The notes: generated by a model not told the origin, from the letters alone. Numbered from the stretch's first letter, positions 23,551-35,549 are shown. The stretch: 64,000 nt of DNA from Limnanthes douglasii subsp. nivea (GCA_036936605.1 JAUPFV010000002.1:340196654-340260653); one strand, 5' to 3'. Made by a program: numbers and translations.

Positions 23551-26500
23551 TTGGAGGGGCCCTCAGAGGGAGAGGGTGAAATTGATGACCCTAGAGAGAC
23601 CCCTGGTGTTTTAATACCAATTGAAGAGGTTGAAACTCACTCTATGGTTGAAGGAAAGAATATCAAGATTAGGTCTAAGATGACCCCAGAACTGAAAAGT
23701 AAAATGCTGTCTTTTTTAACAGACCATCAATATGTTTTTGCTTGGTGCAATGCTGATGTGACCGGAGTGCCCGCAAGCATTATATCACACCAGCTATCCA
23801 TCCGAAGAGATATAACACCTGTTGTACAAAAAAGAAGAGATTTTTCCAAGGAGAAAGCTGATGTCATAGTTCAAGAAGTCGACCGGCTTATTAAGATGGG
23901 GCACATAAAGGAATCCCAATACCCTTTATGGACAACCAATCCGGTGTTAGTAAAAAATAAAAATGGGAAGTGGCGAATGTGCATTGACTTTACAGACCTT
24001 AAAAGGGCTTGCCCAAAAGACCTGTATCCGGTCCCTCGGATTGATCAGCTGGTAGACTCTACGTATAGGAACAAGTTGTTGTCCTTTATAGGTGCCTTCT
24101 CCGGCTATTATCAGATTCAAGTGGATCCAAAGGATCAAGAACACACTACTTTTGTTACTAATAGGGGCTTTCATTGTTATAAGGTGATGCTTTTTGGGTT
24201 AAAAAATGCTGGGGCTACTTATCAGAGGTTGGTGAACAAGGCCTTCGCTAATCAGACTGGAAGAAACATGGAAGTCTACATTGATGATATGATAGTGAAG
24301 AGTGTGGAAAAAGAACTACACTTGGTAGATTTGCAAGAGACTTTTGCCAACTTGGTGAAAGTAAATTTAAAGTCGAATCTAGAAAAGTGTGTTTTCGAAG
24401 TGCAGTCCGGGAAATTTTTGGGGAATATGATAAGTGAGAAAGGGATACAGCCTGATCCAGACCAGCTTAGTGTTTTATTGCAGATGGAGCCTCCTCTGAA
24501 TATTAAAGAAGTACAAAGATTGACAGGGCGGTTAGCTGCTCTAAACCGTTTTATTTCAAGGTCTTCGGATAGGTGTGCCCCGTTTTTTAAACTTTAAAAG
24601 GTGCAAAAGAATTTAATTGGTCTCCACAATGTGACTAGGCTTTTGATGAAATTAAAAAACACTTATCCTCCCCTAAAACATTGTTTAAACCTGTTGATGG
24701 AGAGGCACTGTACCTATATTTAGCAGTCTCTGATTGTGCCATAAGTGCGGTGCTAGTTAGAGAAGTGGACAATTACCCTCGTCCATTGTACTACATCAGC
24801 AAAAGCCTGATGGATGCTGAAAATTGATATTTAAAGCTTGAAAAGTTAGAACTGGCATTAGTAATAGCCGCTAGAAAGATGAGGCCTTACTTTCAGTCTC
24901 ATTATATTGTTGTCCGAACATCTTTTCCCTTGAAAAATGTTCTTCAAAAGGCGGATATATCAAGCAGAATGACCAAATGGTGAGTAGAGTTGGGAGACTA
25001 TGATATTGTTTTTTCCCCTCGAACCGCAGTCAAAGCTCAATCTGTTGCTGCCTTCCTATTTGAATTCCATTCAGACAGAGATACTAAGCAAGCATCAGGT
25101 GAAAAGACTAAGAAACTATGGGTTGTCCAGACTGATGGTGGATCAAGTACCATGGGATGTGGTGCTGGGATATATTTAACCTCTCCGTATGGCGACAAAA
25201 TGTACCAGACTATATGTTTTGCTTTCAGGGCTTCCAATAACGAGCCCGAATATGAAGCTGCCATTGCCGGTTTAAAGTTAGCCTTAATTTATGGAGCCAA
25301 AAGAGTCAGGTTAATGATCGATTCTCAGCTTCTTATCCATCATGCAAAAGGTCAATCCGAGGGAAAAAAGAGCAGCTGATTAAATATTTGTTCGTTCTTA
25401 AAGAAGTGGCACTTAACTTCAAAGATATTACCTATGAGCACATACCCCGAACAGAAAATACTCTGGCAGACTCCTTGGCAACCATAGCATACTCGGAGTC
25501 CTACCCATGGATTCACGTGCAGGAATGCCCATCCATCCACCTCAATCAGAGCAAGGAAGGGGAGGAAAGTTTAAACATACAAGTAAATCAGCCTCAAGAT
25601 TGGAGGTGTCCTCTCTTTCGATATATCTCAGATGGTGTCTTGCCTCCGGAGAAAGTAGTGGCAAGGAAAGTAAAGTATAAGGCTCGTGGATTTTTAATCC
25701 TAAGAGACATTCTTTACAAGAAGTCTTTTAGCAAACCTCTATTGCGATGAAGAGGCCCAAGTGGTGCGGTCCGAACTACATGATGGTGAGGGATCAACAC
25801 ACTGTGGTTCTAGAGCTTTAATCAGATGAGTCTTGTTGGCCGGATACTACTGGCCCTCTATAATGGAAGATGCCAAGGAATTGGTAAAAAAGTGTGATCC
25901 ATGCCAAAGATACAATAATGAAATCCATATCCCAGCTGTCCCTTTAGAGTTAATTTCTGAGCCAATACCTTTTGCTCGTTGGGGGCTGGATCTGGTGGGA
26001 CCTCTACCTATGGCGTCCGGGGGATGCATAACTATCATAGTTTCCATCGATTATTTCTCAAAGTGGATAGAAGCAGCCCCATTGGCAGGAACTACTTCAA
26101 AAGCTGTCATAAAATTTATCTTATCTAATATCTGCTGCAGGTTTGGGGTTCCATAAAAGATAACCACAGATAATGGGCCACAATTCGATAGCAAGGATAT
26201 GGAGAGCTTATGTGCCTTTAGAGGCATTCAGCATTGATTTTCTTCTCCTTTCCACCCCCAGGCGAATGGTCAGGTTGAAATAACAATCAGAACCATCCTG
26301 TCCGGTCTTAAAAATAATTTAGAAGGGGTTGCTGGAAAGTGGCCAAATTATCTACAAGAAGTACTATGGGCCTACCAGACTACTCCTAGGGCTGATACAC
26401 AGAAATCCCCAGTTTCCTTGGTATATGGTATGTATGCAATAGCTCCTATAGAAGAAACTGTTCCTTTATTTAGAGTCCACAATTTTTCCGAACAGGCTAA

Positions 26501-26825
26501 TGAAGTGGTAGTCAGAAGTCAACTTAACTTGATTGAATCAAAAAGGGTTAAGGCTCATCTTAGAGCCACACACTATCAGGGTTTGATGAGAAGCATATTT
26601 GCTTCCAAAGTTAGAAGGAGGGATTTTCAACCAGGAGACAAAGTATTGAGAAAAGTTTTCCTACATACGAACGAGAAGCAGTTCGGAAAACTAGCTCCAA
26701 CTTGGGAAGGACCCTATGCGGTCAGTGAAAAGCTTAAGCCTGGGACATACATGCTTCAAGATAAAGATGGAAGGATCTTGAATCACCCCTGGAACATTGA
26801 ACATCTCCGGTTGTATCTAGAATGA
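23551..26825 (+). pseudogene. Gypsy-1 pol: RT, RNase H, second RNase H, integrase; broken
   Basis: RT spans 23551-24597, with the catalytic box VYIDDMIVKS near 24273-24302. RNase H follows (about 24598-24985) and is broken by a frameshift and stops. A second RNase H-like domain (24990-25379) contains QTDGGSSTMGCGAG and is frameshifted at its end. Integrase (25388-26825) includes a zinc-binding region, the core KITTDNGPQF near 26157 and the C-terminal GDKVLRKVF/APTWEGPY block. At least four stops interrupt integrase, including TAA at 26154 and TGA near 26236. The dual RNase H places it in the Tat lineage. The element cannot transpose on its own. Confidence 0.9.
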
Positions 26826-27356
26826 AAATTATGTAAATATTTACTTTCTTAAAGTCCATGTAAATATTAGGGGGAATACTCTTTCCTACCCTGGTGGTGC
26901 GAGGAGGTTTTAATGAGGTGTCCGGGCTTTTTAATGAAATTCGATACCTTCTTGAAAAATTCGGAGTGTTTCAATTAATAGTTTCTTTGAAAATTTTTAA
27001 GTATCAATGACAAACCGGATTAAATTGGTAGAGTGATGACTATTTAAACATTTGTCATCGGAGAATTTCAACACTCTCACTTAAAAATACTTGTAAAATA
27101 ACTAAGAGCTATTTAAACATTAGCCATCGAAATTGGGTAACTATAAAACAATGCAAGAGCTGTGTAAGGCAAAGTTGCCCGGCTAACACCGGGGAATGAT
27201 ATTAAAATATGAAAAAGTGCCTTGGCCATTCAAGGACTTTGGAGTTCTAGAATAAAAATCCGGACATGAGCCGGACACATTTACAAAAATGCCTTGGCCA
27301 TCCAAGGACTTTAGTCTAACACAAAAATTGAAGAAAATAGAAACATAGTTAAAACT
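26826..27356. other. Gypsy-1 non-coding spacer between pol and antisense gene
   Basis: The region is non-coding on both strands. It contains the imperfect direct repeat ATGCCTTGGCCATCCAAGGA / GTGCCTTGGCCATTCAAGGA (about 27217-27312). The matching spacer in Gypsy-2 (45148-45647) has the same words, so it is a conserved part of the element, possibly the 3' end of convergent transcripts. Confidence 0.7.
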
Positions 27357-30323
27357 TTAAGGCTGAGCTTCCTTAGATGTTCCAACCTCACTTGGTTTCT
27401 TCTGGGGATCCTTGGATTCCTCGTCAGGACTCTCTCCGGTCCTTTCGTCTTCATCATTAGTATCATCCCAACCACTGGAATAACAGTGCTTATCACCATC
27501 GGCCATAGTATGGTGAGGAAGGTCTTCGTATTCCACAAATCGCCACAAATCTCCAAGTGTCCGCTTCAGAAATTTTTCATAAAAGAGCAAGACCATGTAT
27601 GAGTTGACTTCAGCATACCTTTCCTCTTGGGAGTCTATCACCTTGTTGGTGTATGCATCGATCCTGACTTGGATTGTCTTATCCTGCTCCTTTATCAAGC
27701 CATCTTTCTCTTGGTTAGCCCTAGACACAACATCTTCGAGCGAAATTTTATCGTTGGTTAGGGTCTGAATGACGTTGTCTTTGGCCTTCACCTCCTCTTT
27801 TGAAGTGGAAAGATCCTTTTCCAAGCCAGAAAACTTGGATTGGAGTTCTTTGTTAACCCCCTCCGAAGTGGCCAGCTTGGTGGCCAAGTCCTCTTTCCCC
27901 TTCTTCAACTCCTCGATCTCTCTCCTTAGTGCCTCTGTATTCTGGTTGGCAGTAAGGAGGTCGTTAGACAAGCTCTCTTTGTCTGAGTTGAGTGTGTTGA
28001 TGAGGGCTGATTAATTTCGCACTTGTCTCTCCAAGCTGAGCACCAGTTGAATATTGCTCAACAAGGAGTGGGTCACCATGTCATTCTCTCCTGAAACGGA
28101 AAAAAACTTACCATTGAAAGTGACAATGTTCGAAGAGCTTGGGGGGGAGGTAAGGGCCAACAAAGTCATCCTTCTCAAGGTATTCAAAGTAAAGGCCAAT
28201 CCCTTGAAGGCCACTAATATCAACACCATCAATGTTAATATCCCCTCCGACACCCTCTCCGGTGTGAAAGTCACTTGGGATTTTCTCTGCTTGAGTTGGG
28301 TCTGTTGGGTCGACCGGAGGAAGAGACTCCGAAGGCCGGAGAGAAACTTTATCTCCCTTGGAGGTTTTCTTCTTCTTGGCTTCCCTATCTCCATCTTCTG
28401 CTCCTAGTTTTTAGGAGCCTTTGAGGGTTTTGGAAGTCCAACTGCCTCTTTTGTACTCTCATTTTCCACCACTTGAAGTAGGACAGCATCAATTCCTCCT
28501 TGGTCCTGCACCTTTTGGTTTGCTGGGACAGTCTTATCAACAGAACCTTGGTTGACCTCGGCTATATCTGGTTTTTTCTTGCCTTTCTTTCCCTTCATTT
28601 TACTTGGGGCTTTAGCTCTGCCCGACAAGGCCAGCTTCCCATCCTTTGCATCTGTCCTCTAAAGAATGACACCCGGAGGAGGCGGTGTGGTTAATTCCTC
28701 CCAAGACAAGTCTCTCCGGCCGGTTGTGTTCCAGAGGTGGGATCTCACCAGATTGCCAGCAGTAAAGCAATTGTGGAAGCGATTTCCCCATTTGTCAGCA
28801 GTCCAAACATTCAGCTTGGCATGGGTAGTCTGCCCCTCCTCCAAGTAGTCAGTGAACTCCTTTGGCAGCACTACCAAAAGAATAAGAATAATATATAAGT
28901 AAGCAAACTTTTTATAAGAAATGAAAAACTAACATGGTGAAATATTTACCTGTGCTTTTTCATCTGCTGGTAAGCATGCTTGGGTTGTCACCAGCCTTAA
29001 TCTTCTTCCCATTCTCCCAAACACCACTGATGAACAAGAATTGGGTCTTCTAATTCTTCTCCGATTCAAGCAGGTCATCCACCACTTTATAATTGTCGCC
29101 CATGTTGAAATGGTAGAAGGGGATGATGTGGTTCTTGCAAAGTCTGGCCACAACAGCAAATTGCTCCATCAGAAGCGGGATTCTGGAGAGCGTGGAGGCC
29201 ATGATGCAGGCCATGAGAGTGTACCAAGCATTGGGACTCAGATGGCTTGGGCAGAGCTTTATCAGATGGAAATATCTGACGATCTTTGGGTCCAACGGAA
29301 ATCTAAGTCCCAAGTTGAACAAATCTGTATAGAAAACTATCTCACTCAACTTGCAGTCCATTGGCATCTCTGGATCGACCGGTATCCTCACTTTAACAGA
29401 TTCTGGGATCCCCCACTTCGTCCGGATCCGGCCTAGTTCAGCAGTGTGAATGAAAGCGTAGTTAACATGGCTAGCAGATACTTCACACTCACCTTATGGA
29501 AGCAAGGTCCCACTCTACCTTCAAGGGACTCCGGTAGGTCTGGATGTTTTAAACAAACCTTCTCTTTACCCTTGCTTTTCTTAACAATGACAGCCTCCCC
29601 CGTCTTCCCGGAGACGTCAGTCTCAAAAAGAGCTTCTTCAACACTGTCCTCCATCACATATTCCATCACCATGGAAGGGTTGTCAGTTGTCTTTGGTGGA
29701 GGAGTGCTGGTAGTAGGCTCAGTGAGCTGTCCGGATGGTTGAGCATCGCTTTCCCTTTCAGGTTTGGTGTCCGGCTGGGGCTCAGATCCGGAGGGTTCAT
29801 TTCGAAGGCTTGTTCCGGTAGCCTCCGGACCAGACGACTTGTCCTTAGGAACTTTGATGGGTGTCTCTGAACCTGTAGCTTTGTCCTTGGCCCCAGACTT
29901 AGAGGGCACTGATTTCAGAGATTTAGATTGTGGAGCAACAACCTCGCCTTTTACTAAGCGGCCTCTTCGTCGAAGCGTTAGCTTTTTTGGGGAGTTATCA
30001 GCGTCTGATCCCATGGCTATGAATGTATAGGGTCTCTTTGTGATTGTAACAGCCTTTTCCCGTTCGACAATAAGCTGTGACTCTTGAACCGATGAGCCTG
30101 AGACTATTTGTGAAAGACTAGGTTGAAATAACCTTCTAGCTTTGGAGCTTCTGGCAGAAGACGAACCTCGATCACGCTCTGAGCTTGGTGTTTCAGATTT
30201 GTCGATTGGAGAAACTGGAAGGCCTGCAACAATGCGCCTTTCTCGTTCGACTCTTTGTGCTTTCTCTAACTCCGAAAGATTAAGCCACCCACCTTTTACA
30301 AGTGCGTTTCTTGCTGTAAACAT
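27357..30323 (-). CDS. Antisense gene of Gypsy-1 (gypsy-type transposase-like protein), spliced, now damaged
   Basis: It reads opposite to pol. It starts MFTARNAL at 30323 and runs open for 296 codons to 29433 (Ser/Lys/Pro-rich, nuclear-looking). After a frame change it continues with a globular block of the putative gypsy-type transposase family (29391-29050; FPLDPKIVRYFHLIKLCPS). A 79-bp intron at 28871-28949 (donor GTAAAT, acceptor GGTAG) follows. The rest is a KEFTDYLEEGQTT block, a Lys-rich segment and a long coiled coil (27971-27600) with an acidic tail ending at 27357. Gypsy-2 carries the same gene with the intron at the same site and phase. In this copy a TGA near 28960 and other stops prevent a full product. 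The function in Tat elements is unknown. Confidence 0.75.
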
Positions 30324-30420
30324 AAACTTACACCAAAAAGGGTTTAAAAAAAAGAGATGAAAGCTTTGAAGAAAAGGAGTGAAAGAGTGATGAAGATGGT
30401 AAAACAGTGAAAAATGAGGT

Positions 30421-30428
30421 AATTTATA
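30421..30428 (-). promoter_or_regulatory. TATA box of the Gypsy-1 antisense gene
   Basis: Minus strand TATAAATT, 105 bp before the antisense ATG at 30323. The Gypsy-2 counterpart has the identical octamer at practically the same distance (48664-48671). Confidence 0.6.
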
Positions 30429-30720
30429 CTAAAGAGACAAAAAGATGGAAGTAATGATTAAAGACGGCGCTGATGTCACAAGCATTAATTGAAGAGGTTA
30501 CTTTTTGGGATTAGTGGGAGCGCTGTTCTAGGAGAAAAATGGCTAGTGAGGCAAATCAGAAGGAGACACGTGTCCCACGATCCATGGCAAAACCTTTGAA
30601 CTTTTGAAGAGTTTTTCAGTCCGGATAAGTCCTTTACTCAATTCTACATCCGTCTGGAAAATGTTACAAGTGCCCAATAGCGATTTTTTAGGTTTTGCAA
30701 AAGGCCTTCGAACAAAACCT

Positions 30721-30730
30721 AAAAAAGGGG
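30721..30730 (+). other. Gypsy-1 polypurine tract
   Basis: AAAAAAGGGG, 4 bp before the 3' LTR. It is identical to the tract at 49000-49009 in Gypsy-2. Confidence 0.8.
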
Positions 30731-30734
30731 TTAC

Positions 30735-31111
30735 TGATGAGTTTGAAAATTTTCACCACTCACTGTAGAAACTGGACAGGGGAAATTCGGACAAAAACCA
30801 CCCACTGAACCATCCGAACTGGACTAAAGTATTATAAGCTAATCACTTTTTGACTAAGCTAATTGTTAATCTGCTTAATAAAACTAATGGGTTTTTGAAC
30901 TCGACCCGGTTTCATAAGTTTGACCCGAAAGCCCATGTGGCCCATAATTAAGGGTATAAATACGCAACCACTTTCATTAATGAGGCTAATGAACATTTAA
31001 TACAACCAAGCAGCTCAAATCTCTCACTACAAAACACCCAAACATTAAATACCTTTAAAACACCATAAAACACATGGCAAAATTACCCTCAGTAGAAAAT
31101 AATCCACACCA
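30735..31111 (+). repeat. Gypsy-1 3' LTR
   Basis: It is the same 377-bp length as the 5' LTR, starts TGATGAG and ends CCACACCA, followed by the ATATC target duplicate. Confidence 0.92.
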
Positions 31112-31116
31112 ATATC

Positions 31117-31316
31117 CACTTTAACTTTTAATTTCTTTGTTGAATAATTACAATACCCTTTATTTAGAAACTTAGATTTGGTGGTAGAAAGATATCTTCC
31201 CATTGGTTCAATCTTTTATGACCTCCTGGCTGCTTTCTTAAATTCAAGTATATTCTTTTAACTCCGTTATTATACGATGCCAGATGCTTTATCCATACGG
31301 TGTAATGTGCTTTAAC
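31117..31316 (+). repeat. Dispersed repeat R1, copy 1, right part
   Basis: It resumes collinearity with R1 copy 2 (51232-51427), with the shared words TTACAATACCCTTTATTTAG and ATACGGTGTAA. Confidence 0.8.
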
Positions 31317-32302
31317 CGTACAGTATCATATCTACTTAAAACAAATTTAACAATATCTTCAAACTCAGAAAACAAACCAAGATCACAAATTGCAAGCTCC
31401 CCATTTAGTTTAAAAATGTACATCATACTACTAGACATCGCGTACCCGCATTAGATAAAGGTTTAGCATCTATTATTAGCAAACAATACATGAGTTCCAC
31501 TTATATCTGTAAAACATGTTTTTCATATCCTTCGTGGAAACAAAGAACAGTTAAGCGCAGACTAAAAACTTATAAAAACTAGAACACAGACTGAAAAATC
31601 AACGAAAACTAATGCTAATATCACAAATATACTGCATTAACAACGTAAAATAACAGATGAATACTAAAAGCACAAATAAAAAACAGATCGACTAAACCTA
31701 ATATAGAGAAATATAAACTCGCGATCCAAATTTCAGTAAAACTCGAAATGCTAACCTATAACAATAAAACTTACTGCGAAATTAACCTAAACAAAATCAA
31801 AAAAAAAAAACAAGAAATCGATTAAGAATGGAGAATTACCTATGATAATAGTGAGCTGTTAAAGTAGCGTAGAAAAAAATTAAGGAGAAAAAAACTCAAA
31901 TATGAGTGTCAAAACTTTTATATAAGTAAGTAGGGGTCTAAAATGTATTAATGAGTCTTAGATAGTAAATATTTCATAAAAACGGATCTTTTTTGGAAAT
32001 ATATCAAAATATGGATCTCAAATGGATAATATTTTAAATATCGGATCTTAAATAATACTTTACCCTAATTATAACTCATAGTTGAGATAATAATAAAAAA
32101 TAAATTTGCTTTATAGTTATTAATATATTACCTTTCTTAATCATACATGTTTTAATACTAATAATTAGTGGGCTAAAAAAAGTGTACGAAATAAATAAAT
32201 TAGTTACTTAATGATATACTAAACATTTATTATATTGGCATATTTCTATCTTTGACAATTTGATCATATCTGCATCATCCTTCACACCCTCTTTCCATTC
32301 TC
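31317..32302. other. AT-rich intergenic DNA, nothing recognised
   Basis: No gene, repeat or element was identified. It includes upstream DNA of the TPD1-like gene. Confidence 0.5.
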
Positions 32303-32312
32303 CTATATAATA
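32303..32312 (+). promoter_or_regulatory. TATA box of the TPD1-like gene
   Basis: CTATATAATA, 63-72 bp before the ATG at 32375. Confidence 0.6.
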
Positions 32313-32374
32313 AAGAGCTGAATTGAGATTATAACTCATTCCAAAAATTGTATCAACCTAATAATCTAGTCACT

Positions 32375-33170
32375 ATGTCGACTAAAGTTTCAACTTCTCT
32401 ATGCTGGATTTTGTTTCTAGCCATTGCTTTTCACGGTAATTTTGATATATGTCTATACAAATTTTTATTAGTAAATTATTTTCTTAAATATTAAACATTT
32501 ATATTATTTATATTTGTTTTAAAAAAATCGTCACCGCTACCTAACAAATGTGCATAGTCTAAAACTTCGATTTAGTGTTGGCGACTAAACGAATTCATTT
32601 TACACCATCAACTTAGTTATCTTTTGTGATGATGTATATATATTGTTTTTGTTTTGATGGCCAGATTTAAGCTTATAATTGTTGAATTATTTTTTTATAT
32701 AACATAAAAAATGCAAATATTTTATAAATTTTAAAATAATGATTTTATTTTATATAGAAGGATCAAATAAAATAGAAATAATAGAAAAATGGTGAAACAT
32801 AATGTTTTTATTAAAAGAAAATATGAGTGAATATTTTATGATACATTAAGGTTTTAATTATTGTATTAAATGTGCAGCTGAAGCTTGTGTGAAGACAAAT
32901 ATAAAGGTGTCGATTTATCCTACGGGAGAGAAAGTAGAGGGGCACATTCAATATAGAGTGAATATCTATAACAATTGTCCCTGTGCTCTTAAGGCGAATA
33001 CGGAGTTTGATGTCACTGGCCCGCATGATGAGCTTGATCCTTCGGTGTGGATTGTAGAGGGTGGAACAGATTATCTGCGAAATCCTCTTCTTCCAAAGTC
33101 GAACGTCACTTTCATTTTTACTTCAACAAGTATTGCATTTTTTGAACCTTCTTTGGGAGTGGTTTGTTAA
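32375..33170 (+). CDS. Small secreted TPD1-like (TAPETUM DETERMINANT1-like) protein, two exons
   Basis: Exon 1 (32375-32435) encodes a signal peptide (MSTKVSTSLCWILFLAIAFH). Exon 2 (32878-33170) follows a 442-bp intron with donor GGTAATTT and acceptor TGTGCAG, phase 1, giving a 117-residue precursor. The mature part has Cys in EACVKTNIKVSIYPTG, YNNCPCALKANTEF and the C-terminal SLGVVC. It also has the pattern of a short beta-rich Cys protein, including an aromatic block (VTFIFTSTSIAFFEPS) before the terminal Cys. This matches the TPD1/At1g05835-like family, whose founder is a ligand for the EMS1 receptor kinase in anthers; whether this member is a ligand cannot be said. The start gives a good signal peptide and lies just after a TATA box. 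It appears intact. Confidence 0.78.
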
Positions 33171-33367
33171 GTTAATTTAGGGCATTCTCTTTCCTAGGAG
33201 ACAGTGAAATTATAATAATATGATACTTTCTTTTACCATTACTTTTTTTTTCCTTCTCTAATTTAAATACCACCGAAATACATGTTGGAATACCATAGAT
33301 TATTTACAAGTTTATTTTTTTTAATAAAAAATTATAATATATATAAGGGTTAGCAACATAGTGTGAG

Positions 33368-33428
<61 letters not shown>

Positions 33429-34490
33429 CAATTGCATATATAATTTTGATCATATATAATTGTTCTAAACAAAGATGCTAATAGGTTAGTTGTCCAATGT
33501 TAGATAACTAACCACAAGAATTTCGAGAATAGATAGCTCTCAGTGGAGTTGTGGTTTGGTTTAGTGAAACTTTATAGTTGGTATTGCAGTGTGATGCCCA
33601 TTTCGCAATCTAATAAGGTGCACGATCCCGTTCTGTATATATATTTATTGAAGTTATTAAGTTTCATCATATTAATTAATTGATTATGGTTAATGACGAT
33701 TTTAATCTAGAACGGTAAGATGATCCAAATTTTATTATTTATGTTAACCTGTCCAAAGTTGAAGCCTAGGATTTTGGAGATTTCGTCAATTTTATCTTGA
33801 GAAATCATTGTCTCTTGTATATGAAGTTTGCTTTTTCAATTTAATAATTGACTTGAGTCCACGTATTGTCTGTTTGTTATTTATTTCATGGGCAATCCAA
33901 TTTAGTACTCTTAAAGTCACTTATATATAGAGTTGAGGGATGCGGAAGATCCTTTAAAGTGAACAAGCTTTGTAATAAGAGGGCTTTTGTAATTTTTAGC
34001 TTTAGTTTTTTTTTCATAATTTTTTTTTGCTAATTAAATTTTTGTTGTCTTTTCTTTCAATTATCTTTTCAAGCACTGAGATAAGGGTAAAGTATCCGTC
34101 AGAGAGAATTTGAAGGATTCTTGTTGATTTTCCAGAATTTTCTAAAACATTTGAAGAGGTGAACATTTTGCACTAACTCTATTGTGTGCAATGCCTATAT
34201 TATCTAATTACTTGTAACTTTAGTAGAGTCTTGTTCTCGTGGTAATTCTTTTAAGTTTATATCATATTTATTTTTGGTTTGTTCATGCTTGAAATCCTAA
34301 TCTTTTTGTTTTCAATGAACTTTAGTCTATGTTTATTGTTGGAATTTGAGTATTTAAGGTTTGTTTTAATTATTACAATTTCAACAGACTATTGGTTTTC
34401 ATTACAATCGATGTTGTCACGGGCTATAGATATTTTTGACAATTTTAGATTTTACTTTTGGAACCCATATTTCATTTTGAGAAAATGGGT
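33171..34490. other. AT-rich DNA, nothing recognised apart from a TA microsatellite
   Basis: This stretch holds the 3' flank of the TPD1-like gene, the (TA)n tract at 33369-33425, and no credible ORF. The plus-strand ORF at 34279-34608 overlaps the minus-strand DUF4283 pseudogene and is hydrophobic noise. Confidence 0.5.
33369..33425. repeat. (TA)n microsatellite
   Basis: About 28 uninterrupted TA units. Confidence 0.95.
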
Positions 34491-35549
34491 TCATATTAGA
34501 TTTTCAGTTGATTCAGTTATTTGTTGTTTATCATTTATAGTTAACTTATCCTTGTTCATAGAATGCTTATTACACTTTATGGCGTTATGTCCTAAATACG
34601 TGCAGTAAAGACAGTAAGATGGCATATCACCATAGGTGATATTTTTCCAAAATCCATCATTGTCCCAAAGCATATCGAGATCTTTTGGGAGAGAGATTTA
34701 GAGACATCTTTTTTGAGCCAAGTTTTAAAGTAGTTAAAGCTTGCTTTATTTTTTAATGGTACCCATGTTTATAAAGGCATACCTATTTCCTTAGGAATAT
34801 TAGTTATAGAATCCCAATTATACATATATTCAGGGAGTTTACGGAAAGACACACATGTTGAAGTTAAAGGAGACTCTATTTTATGATTAAAGTTTGGATA
34901 CTATGTAAGTGACCTAAGGGAGAATTGACCTACATCCTAGATGTTGTGTTTCCATAGTTTTTAATATCTTTTTTATTATTTAGTTCTATTAGTATAGGCA
35001 TATAGTCCCAAACTAATAAACTATATAGGCATATGAATTTAAATGTTTCCATTTTTTTTATTTCATCTGACTTAGGTATACCGAATGAGAACTTTGATAA
35101 TAACGCGAATTTAGATGCAGAAAGAAGGAAATTCTTATCTTATTCTTGGAAGATGAGTACTCTGAATTCTCCCTTGTTTTAGAATAACACTTTGTCGCGT
35201 ATGAATTCCTTCCCTTTATTTCTGGAGACTTTAATATATGATCTTTTTTATTGTCGTTAAGCCCGGATTGCTTTTGGTGTTGAGTTGGAGAAAAATCATC
35301 ATAAATTGGGTTGATCCTGATTTCTTGTATTTGAAGAATGCCAGACTCGAATTGATTCTTTGGATTATGAGATAACAATAGTAAATCTTCATCTTGTGTA
35401 TCTTTATCCTGCTTTCTTGACTCTTGATTTGATTTGATACTGTCTTTCTTGATCTTAAGATCTGAGTGTGCAGATTTTTATTTTTTGTGGGAGATTTGAG
35501 TTAAAGGCAAAGTAGTCTCGAGAGAATAATGGATTTGTTGATCTGCCAT
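34491..35549 (-). pseudogene. DUF4283/zinc-knuckle (LINE ORF1-like) pseudogene
   Basis: The minus strand opens with an ATG at 35549 (MADQQIHYSLETT). Downstream it shows a DUF4283-like stretch (FRKLPEYMYNWDS and NIPKEIGMPL, about 34760-34850). It then has a knuckle in the form YGDMPSYCLYCTYLGHNAIKC (first 20 residues from about 34640), typical of plant non-LTR retrotransposon ORF1 proteins and their domesticated relatives. Frameshifts and stops separate the pieces. No endonuclease or RT of a LINE is seen downstream. Confidence 0.55.

Larger units (their letters stand above)
20732..31111 (+). mobile_element. Gypsy-1: full-length Ty3/gypsy retrotransposon, Tat-type, 10.38 kb
   Basis: It has two 377-bp LTRs (20732-21108 and 30735-31111) and a 5-bp target duplication ATATC (20727-20731 and 31112-31116). 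A primer-binding site, gag, pol, a non-coding spacer, an antisense gene and a polypurine tract lie between them in that order. Pol carries two RNase H domains, a hallmark of the Tat lineage. By eye the LTRs differ at about 25 positions, so the insertion is not recent. Gag and pol are inactivated by stops and frameshifts. Excising it would rejoin the two parts of repeat R1. Confidence 0.95.

Noticed and set aside
29440..29505. Second intron in the antisense gene after the PCFHK word
   Set aside because: Gypsy-1 has a good GTGAGT donor, but no acceptor restores the downstream frame and Gypsy-2 lacks the donor, so it is left unresolved.
34279..34608. 109-codon hydrophobic plus-strand ORF
   Set aside because: It overlaps the minus-strand zinc-knuckle ORF. 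Its Phe/Leu/Ile richness is the expected shadow of AT-rich DNA.
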